Position numbers and translations under genes: made by a program. A stretch of 64,000 nucleotides of DNA. It comes from Marinitoga sp. 1197. GTDB taxonomy: Bacteria; Thermotogota; Thermotogae; Petrotogales; Petrotogaceae. The notes under the pieces were generated by a model. It saw only the letters and a program-made list of their open reading frames with translations. It did no database searches and was not told the DNA's origin. The DNA lies in the NCBI RefSeq assembly GCF_001021165.1, contig NZ_AZAY01000048.1, positions 124,149 to 188,148 of the forward strand, read 5' to 3'. This document shows positions 59,711 to 64,000 of this stretch, in pieces (the stretch's first letter is position 1; every line of letters starts with the position of its first letter).

Positions 59711-59762
59711 AACATTCTATAAATAAGTTATAAATTAAAATTGTTATATTGGAGGGATTAAC

Positions 59763-60980
59763 ATGAAAAATGCTATATATGCACAATCAGGTGGTGTAAC
59801 AAGTGTTATAAATGCATCAGCATATGGTGTAATAAAAGCGGCTTTAAATTCTGAAAAAATTGATAATATATATGTTGCCATTAATGGAATTAACGGCGTT
59901 TTTAATGAAAAATTAGCTGATATGAGTAAAGAAGATCCTGATCAAATTGAATTATTAAAATTCACACCATCCAGCGCATTTGGTTCTTGTAGAAGGAAAT
60001 TAAAAACAGAAGAAGAATTTCAAAAAATATTTGAAATATTTGAAAAATATAACATACATTACTTTTTTTACAATGGTGGAAATGATTCAATGGATACAGC
60101 TAACAAAATTCACCAATATGCACAAAAAATAAATTATGATTTAAGGGTCATTGGTGTGCCAAAAACAGTGGATAATGACTTACCAGAAACTGACCATACC
60201 CCAGGATTTGGGTCTATTGCAAAATATTTATCGGTTTCTATTTTAGAAGGAACATTAGATGTTAAAAGTATGGCAGCAGATTCCACAAAGGTATTTATAT
60301 TAGAAACAATGGGAAGGCATGCAGGCTGGGTTGCTGCTTCAACTGCATTGGCTAAAAGACATGAAAGTGATGGTCCACATATCATTTTAATACCTGAAGT
60401 GCCTTTTCACAAAGAAAAATTCTTTGAAAAAATCCAGAATACAATTAAAAGATACGGATATTGTTCTATAGCTGCATCTGAAGGTATAAAATACGAAGAT
60501 GGTACATTTGTTGCCGCGAGAGGCTATCAAGATAATTTTGGAAATGTTCAATTAGGTGGAATTGGTTCAACTTTAGCAAATTTAATAAAAACAGAGTTAA
60601 ATATAAAAACGCATTATGCAGTACCTGATTATTTACAAAGAAGTGGAAGACATATATCAAGTCAGATAGATGTTAATGAGGCTATAGAAGTTGGAACAAT
60701 GGCTGTAAAATATGCATTAGAAGGATATAGTGGATATATGGTTGGAATAGAAAGAATATATAACAACCCCTATTTAAGCAAAACAAAATTAATATCTTTA
60801 GAAAATGTTGCAAATGAAACAAAATTAATTCCAGAAGAATTCATAACCGAAGACGGTATGTTTGTAAATGAAAAATTTATTGAATACGCATTACCTCTAA
60901 TCGAAGGTGAATATTATCCACCTTATCTAAACGGTATCCCTGTATATGCAAGATTAAAATTAGAATTGGTAAAAAAATAA
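59763..60980 (+). CDS. PPi-dependent 6-phosphofructokinase
   Basis: Glycolytic enzyme of 405 residues. The active site carries the markers of diphosphate-linked enzymes: GGNDSMDTANKI has Asp where ATP-dependent forms have Gly, and PKTVDNDL has Lys where ATP forms have Gly. FGSIAKYLS and the fructose-6-phosphate-binding GRHAGWVAAS are present. It should therefore use pyrophosphate and may run reversibly. GGAGGG precedes ATG. The gene stands alone between two copies of an intergenic repeat. Confidence 0.92.
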   Translation: MKNAIYAQSGGVTSVINASAYGVIKAALNSEKIDNIYVAINGINGVFNEKLADMSKEDPDQIELLKFTPSSAFGSCRRKLKTEEEFQKIFEIFEKYNIHYFFYNGGNDSMDTANKIHQYAQKINYDLRVIGVPKTVDNDLPETDHTPGFGSIAKYLSVSILEGTLDVKSMAADSTKVFILETMGRHAGWVAASTALAKRHESDGPHIILIPEVPFHKEKFFEKIQNTIKRYGYCSIAASEGIKYEDGTFVAARGYQDNFGNVQLGGIGSTLANLIKTELNIKTHYAVPDYLQRSGRHISSQIDVNEAIEVGTMAVKYALEGYSGYMVGIERIYNNPYLSKTKLISLENVANETKLIPEEFITEDGMFVNEKFIEYALPLIEGEYYPPYLNGIPVYARLKLELVKK

Positions 60981-60983
60981 AAT

Positions 60984-61014
60984 AAATCCCAATTGTTAAC
61001 ACAATTGGGATTTT
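60984..61014 (+). terminator. Terminator of the phosphofructokinase gene
   Basis: Perfect 13-bp stem AAATCCCAATTGT/ACAATTGGGATTT with TAAC loop, ending in a short T-run, 4 bases after the stop codon. Confidence 0.85.
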
Positions 61015-61060
61015 ATAGTATATAAGATAAATGATTTTTATTATTTAATTATAAATCCTT

Positions 61061-61101
61061 TTTCCCCTTAGATTTTTTAATATAAAAAATCTAAGGGGAA
61101 A
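61061..61101. repeat. CTTAGATTTTTT hairpin, right copy
   Basis: A 19-bp perfect stem, TTTCCCCTTAGATTTTTTA and complement, with 3-base loop. Its core equals the hairpin at 59582-59610, and like it stands just upstream of the 53-bp repeat. Confidence 0.7.
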
Positions 61102-61106
61102 GGAGA

Positions 61107-61159
61107 GCGGTAGCGTGTAGGGGCAATCTTCGAATCTTCGTTGCATTTGAAACTTTTTA
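61107..61159. repeat. 53-bp repeat, copy 2
   Basis: Same length as copy 1 at 59658-59710 with five substitutions. The spacing to the preceding hairpin is 5 bases here and 47 bases in copy 1, where an extra AT-rich hairpin (AAAAGATTT / AAATCTTTT) is inserted. Confidence 0.75.
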
Positions 61160-61173
61160 GATCATGTATAATT

Positions 61174-61193
61174 AAAAAATCTAAGCGTAAATG
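61174..61193. repeat. 20-bp inverted copy of 59574-59593
   Basis: Exact reverse complement of the left element, so pfkA and the 53-bp repeats lie between a perfect 20-bp inverted repeat about 1.6 kb apart. It ends 27 bases before uvrB and contains no promoter that I can see. Confidence 0.65.
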
Positions 61194-61220
61194 GTGTATT
61201 TTTAAAAGAAGGTGATGTAT

Positions 61221-63194
61221 ATGACCAAATTTAAATTAAATTCAAAATATAAACCACAAGGCGATCAGCCAGAAGCTATAAAAAAAATAATAGATGGAAT
61301 TAATAAAAATTACAGATTTCAAACCCTACTTGGTGTAACCGGCTCTGGAAAAACCTTCACAATGGCCAATGTTATTGAAAAATTAAACAGACCAACACTT
61401 ATATTATCCCCAAACAAAATACTTGCCGTACAATTATATAGAGAATTTAAAGATTTTTTCCCAGAAAACAAAGTAGAATTTTTTATTAGCTATTATGACT
61501 ATTATCAACCAGAAGCATATTTACCCGGACGAGATATGTACATTGAAAAAGATGCAACAATAAATGACGTTTTACAAAAAATGAGGCTTTCTACACTAAA
61601 ATCTATATTAACAAGAAGAGATGTTATAGTTGTTGCAAGTGTTTCAACTATTTACGCTTCAGGTAATCCGGAAGATTTTGCAAATATAAATTTAAAACTA
61701 CAGATTGGAAAAGAATATAAAAGAAGATTCATTTTAGAATCACTAGCAAAAATGTTATATACCCGTTCTGAAGATAAGCATACCGGTGGAAATTTTAGAT
61801 TTAAAGGAGATATTCTTGAAATCTACCCTCCATATGAAGATTTTGGAATTAGAATAGAATTTTTTGATGATGAAATTGAAAGAATTTATTCTTTTGATAT
61901 ATTGAATAGAACAAAAATAGAATTTTTTGATAAAATTACCATTTATCCTGCCAGTGAATTTGTCACAACAGAAGAAAAAATCCAGAGGGCAATTGACTCC
62001 ATAAAAAAAGAATTAGAAATAAGAATAAACGAATTTCAAAAAATGGGGAAATTACTTGAATCCCAAAGGCTAAAGCAACGTACCTTAATGGATATGGAAT
62101 TACTTGAAACACTTGGCCATTGTAAAGGTATTGAAAATTATTCCAGACACTTTGATAATAGAAATCCAGGAGATCCACCATGGACATTACTCGATTATTT
62201 TGACAAAGATTTTATAACCTTTATTGACGAATCTCATATAGCAATACCCCAATTAAGAGCTATGTGGGCTGGGGATCATTCAAGAAAAAGAAACTTAATC
62301 GAATACGGTTTCAGATTACCTTCTGCATATGATAATAGACCTTTAAAATTTGAAGAATTTTTATCAAAGATAGGTCAAACGATTTTCGTTTCTGCAACTC
62401 CAGGACCATTTGAATTTGAACATTCTAACCAGATTGTCGAACAAATAATAAGACCAACTGGACTAATAGATCCAGAAGTACTTGTTAAACCTACTATAGG
62501 GCAGGTTGATGATTTTATAGATGAATTGCAAAAAGTTATTAAAAGAAACGAAAGAGCAATAGCCGTTGTCTTAACAAAAAAAGATGCAGAAATGCTTGCG
62601 GATCATCTAAATCTAATTGGAATAAAAGCAACTTATTTACATTCTGAATTGGATGCTATGGAAAGATCTGAAGTAGTAAGAAAACTAAGAAGTGGAGATG
62701 TAGATGTTGTTATTGGAGTTAATTTATTAAGAGAAGGGCTTGACCTACCGGAAGTTTCACTAGTTGCTATAATGGATTCTGATAGAGAAGGATTTTTAAG
62801 ATCAGAAACTACATTAATCCAGACAATAGGCCGTGCTGCAAGAAATATAAATGGAAAAGTTATATTGTATGCAGATAAAATTACAGAAGCAATGCAAAAC
62901 GCTATTTACGAAACAAATAGAAGAAGAAAATTGCAAATGGATTATAATGAAAGAAATAATATAAAACCAAAAAGTATAATAAAAGAACTACCTAAAAATA
63001 TATTTGAACAATTTATGGAAAAAGTTGAAAAACCAGAATTTATATTTGAAGTTGCTGAAAATACAACACCAGAAGAATATATACAACTACTGGAATTAGA
63101 AATGTTTAAAGCCGCATCAGAACTAAGATATGAAGATGCAGCAAAATACAGAGATGAAATCAAAAAAGTAAAAAAGAAATATAGATTAAAATAA
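61221..63194 (+). CDS. uvrB: Excinuclease ABC subunit B
   Basis: Helicase-like damage-verification subunit of nucleotide excision repair, about 657 residues. Walker [15 protein letters not shown], the beta-hairpin [21 protein letters not shown], Walker B FIDESH, helicase motif [17 protein letters not shown] and a C-terminal UVR motif [21 protein letters not shown]-like are present. ATG 61221 is used rather than GTG 61212, since AAGGTGAT overlaps the latter and stands 4 bases before the former. A terminator follows. uvrA and uvrC are not in the window. Confidence 0.97.
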   Translation: MTKFKLNSKYKPQGDQPEAIKKIIDGINKNYRFQTLLGVTGSGKTFTMANVIEKLNRPTLILSPNKILAVQLYREFKDFFPENKVEFFISYYDYYQPEAYLPGRDMYIEKDATINDVLQKMRLSTLKSILTRRDVIVVASVSTIYASGNPEDFANINLKLQIGKEYKRRFILESLAKMLYTRSEDKHTGGNFRFKGDILEIYPPYEDFGIRIEFFDDEIERIYSFDILNRTKIEFFDKITIYPASEFVTTEEKIQRAIDSIKKELEIRINEFQKMGKLLESQRLKQRTLMDMELLETLGHCKGIENYSRHFDNRNPGDPPWTLLDYFDKDFITFIDESHIAIPQLRAMWAGDHSRKRNLIEYGFRLPSAYDNRPLKFEEFLSKIGQTIFVSATPGPFEFEHSNQIVEQIIRPTGLIDPEVLVKPTIGQVDDFIDELQKVIKRNERAIAVVLTKKDAEMLADHLNLIGIKATYLHSELDAMERSEVVRKLRSGDVDVVIGVNLLREGLDLPEVSLVAIMDSDREGFLRSETTLIQTIGRAARNINGKVILYADKITEAMQNAIYETNRRRKLQMDYNERNNIKPKSIIKELPKNIFEQFMEKVEKPEFIFEVAENTTPEEYIQLLELEMFKAASELRYEDAAKYRDEIKKVKKKYRLK

Positions 63195-63206
63195 CATTAA
63201 TCAAAG

Positions 63207-63230
63207 AACTGCTGAAAAAGCAGTTTTTTT
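63207..63230 (+). terminator. Terminator of uvrB
   Basis: AACTGCT-GAAAA-AGCAGTT followed by TTTTT, 12 bases after the uvrB stop codon. Textbook form. Confidence 0.9.
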
Positions 63231-63243
63231 ATTTAAAAGAGTG

Positions 63244-63273
63244 TTGACAAAATATTAATAAAAGCGATATAAT
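63244..63273 (+). promoter_or_regulatory. Strong promoter with long leader
   Basis: TTGACA (63244-63249), an 18-base spacer and TATAAT (63268-63273). The next gene starts about 385 bases later. A perfect 12-base palindrome AGGTTATAACCT lies at 63312-63323, some 30 bases after the expected transcript start. The rest of the gap holds an AT-rich stretch with TTAATTAATTAATTAATT and a transposase remnant. Confidence 0.6.
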
Positions 63274-63461
63274 AGACTTTAGGTAAACATAAGTAAATTT
63301 TTTGTAAAATAAGGTTATAACCTGAAAATGATATCTATTTTTTGAAATTCTAACATAATTAGTATATCAAAGATATATTAATGACGTTAATTTTTTAATT
63401 AATTAATTAATTGTAAGTATAAACTATTATATAAAGAAAAAATAAGAAAAGTATGTATTAA

Positions 63462-63578
63462 GATGACTTTGTGATAAAAAAAAGATAAACATATTGAACA
63501 GTAATGATAGATATAGAAAGCAGAAAAATAATAGACATAATCGACGCACAAGGAGATAGAATTACTATAGTTATATAA
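63462..63578 (+). pseudogene. ISL3-family transposase fragment
   Basis: One reading frame gives DDFVIKKR, stop, TY, stop, then TVMIDIESRKIIDIIDAQGDR, matching the first DDE-domain block of ISL3-type transposases (pattern D-D-F-x-x-K-K-x-x-x-Y-x-T-x-x-x-D). Both stops are one base away from a sense codon (CAA to TAA, GGA to TGA). Only about 39 codons remain, with no terminal repeats found. Confidence 0.55.
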
Positions 63579-63664
63579 TAACTCAGAGTTAGAATCAAAT
63601 CTTTAAAATAATTTATCATTTTTATTATTTTTACAAAAACATTATACACAAGGTGGTGAATAAA

Positions 63665-64000
63665 ATGAAAAGAAGGTTATCTTTATTAGTATTGTTAATA
63701 ATAGTATTTTTATCAGGATGTTTAAATGAAAACAATATCCCACCATCAAAAGCACTTGAAGTATATCCGATAAACCATAGCACAAATATTCCATTAAAAA
63801 TAACATTAAAATGGGAAGGTTATGATGAAGAAAACGGAACAAATTTGAATTATGACGTATATTTAGGGAAAAATAAAGAAAATTTGAATTTAATGGAAAA
63901 TAAAACAGCAAAAACTAAATATCAAGTAATTGGATTAGAACCGAACACAACATATTATTGGAAAATAGATAGTATAGACAGTAAAGGAGCAAAGACAGAA
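63665..64000 (+). CDS. Lipoprotein with fibronectin type III-like domain, partial
   Basis: The first 112 residues of a gene that continues past the right edge. A lipoprotein signal peptide is clear: MKRRLSLLVLLIIVFLSGC with lipobox LSGC at about 16-19. The next segment (EVYPINHSTNIPLKITLKW, then YDVYLGKNKENL and LEPNTTYYWKIDSIDSKG) has the strand and TYYW pattern of a fibronectin type III domain. It is probably an envelope-attached surface or substrate-binding protein. AAGGTGGTGA precedes ATG. Confidence 0.85.
   Translation, partial: MKRRLSLLVLLIIVFLSGCLNENNIPPSKALEVYPINHSTNIPLKITLKWEGYDEENGTNLNYDVYLGKNKENLNLMENKTAKTKYQVIGLEPNTTYYWKIDSIDSKGAKTE

Noticed and set aside
59300-59760. CRISPR array or tRNA in the repeat-rich gap
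   Set aside because: Repeats are palindromic and not regularly spaced with unique spacers; no cloverleaf with an acceptor end or TTCGA loop at tRNA spacing was found.
63642-63911. 89-codon frame on the minus strand at the right end
   Set aside because: Antisense to the lipoprotein, which has a signal peptide, lipobox and ribosome site.

Overview
The window is a very AT-rich bacterial chromosome segment with tightly packed, mostly Shine-Dalgarno-led genes. Gene content points to the phylum Thermotogota, most likely a Petrotogales member close to Marinitoga: a PPi-type phosphofructokinase, an EF-P with an arginine at the tip, a short DnaX, a RemA-like protein, many HD-GYP proteins, and a multisubunit proline dehydrogenase of the kind best known from Thermococcales. 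This placement is inference from gene families, not from a marker alignment. No tRNA, rRNA or CRISPR array was seen.

Layout. 1-2110: the 5' part of a family 2 glycosyltransferase and dnaX. 2187-9373: five abutting or overlapping minus-strand genes (CHASE2 class III cyclase, an HD-GYP protein that has lost the His of its HD pair, a DUF3307 membrane protein, a FecR-domain envelope protein, a GAF-HD-GYP phosphodiesterase) that read as one signalling operon. 9516-12286: divergent chemoreceptor and cheW. 12289-13885: TolB-like beta-propeller and YqeY. 14030-16097: a TetR regulator, a FabK/nitronate-monooxygenase-like flavoprotein and an acyl carrier protein, with two copies of a TGAC-N5-GTCA palindrome that look like the regulator's operators. 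16159-31974: a long minus-strand housekeeping run (ligA, MgtC, acpS, FtsA-like, mutS2, an envelope protein, dxs, nusB, Asp23, efp, a Xaa-Pro peptidase, mutS, clpP, remA). 32040-36003: obg, nadD, an AIM24 protein on the other strand, sfsA and a frameshifted gene. 36120-41002: an operon for proline to glutamate (four proline dehydrogenase subunits plus P5C dehydrogenase). 41229-42420: a decayed patch with an AAA/PD-(D/E)XK remnant and an IS256-family remnant. 42468-48225: lytic transglycosylase, GH13 glucosidase, membrane HD-GYP, mnmG. 48305-53180: PspC and LiaF-like membrane proteins with an ABC-2 exporter, probably an envelope-stress operon. 53356-59299: an unrecognised protein, a HELSH membrane peptidase, a Ca/Na exchanger, a metallo-hydrolase, a thioredoxin-like protein, a J-domain protein and a phosphate transporter with its DUF47 partner. 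59300-61200: pfkA bracketed by structured intergenic repeats. 61221-64000: uvrB, an ISL3-family remnant and the start of a lipoprotein.

The observations most worth following are: (1) four genes (mutS, the FabK-like gene, the DUF47 gene, and less surely the lytic transglycosylase) whose strong Shine-Dalgarno sequence sits at the normal distance from an AUU, AUC or AUA codon rather than ATG/GTG/TTG; for mutS the conserved TPMM motif lies upstream of the first ATG; (2) the cyclase/HD-GYP/FecR/DUF3307 operon; (3) the repeat elements around pfkA, including a predicted three-way junction; and (4) the TetR-controlled flavoprotein plus ACP unit.
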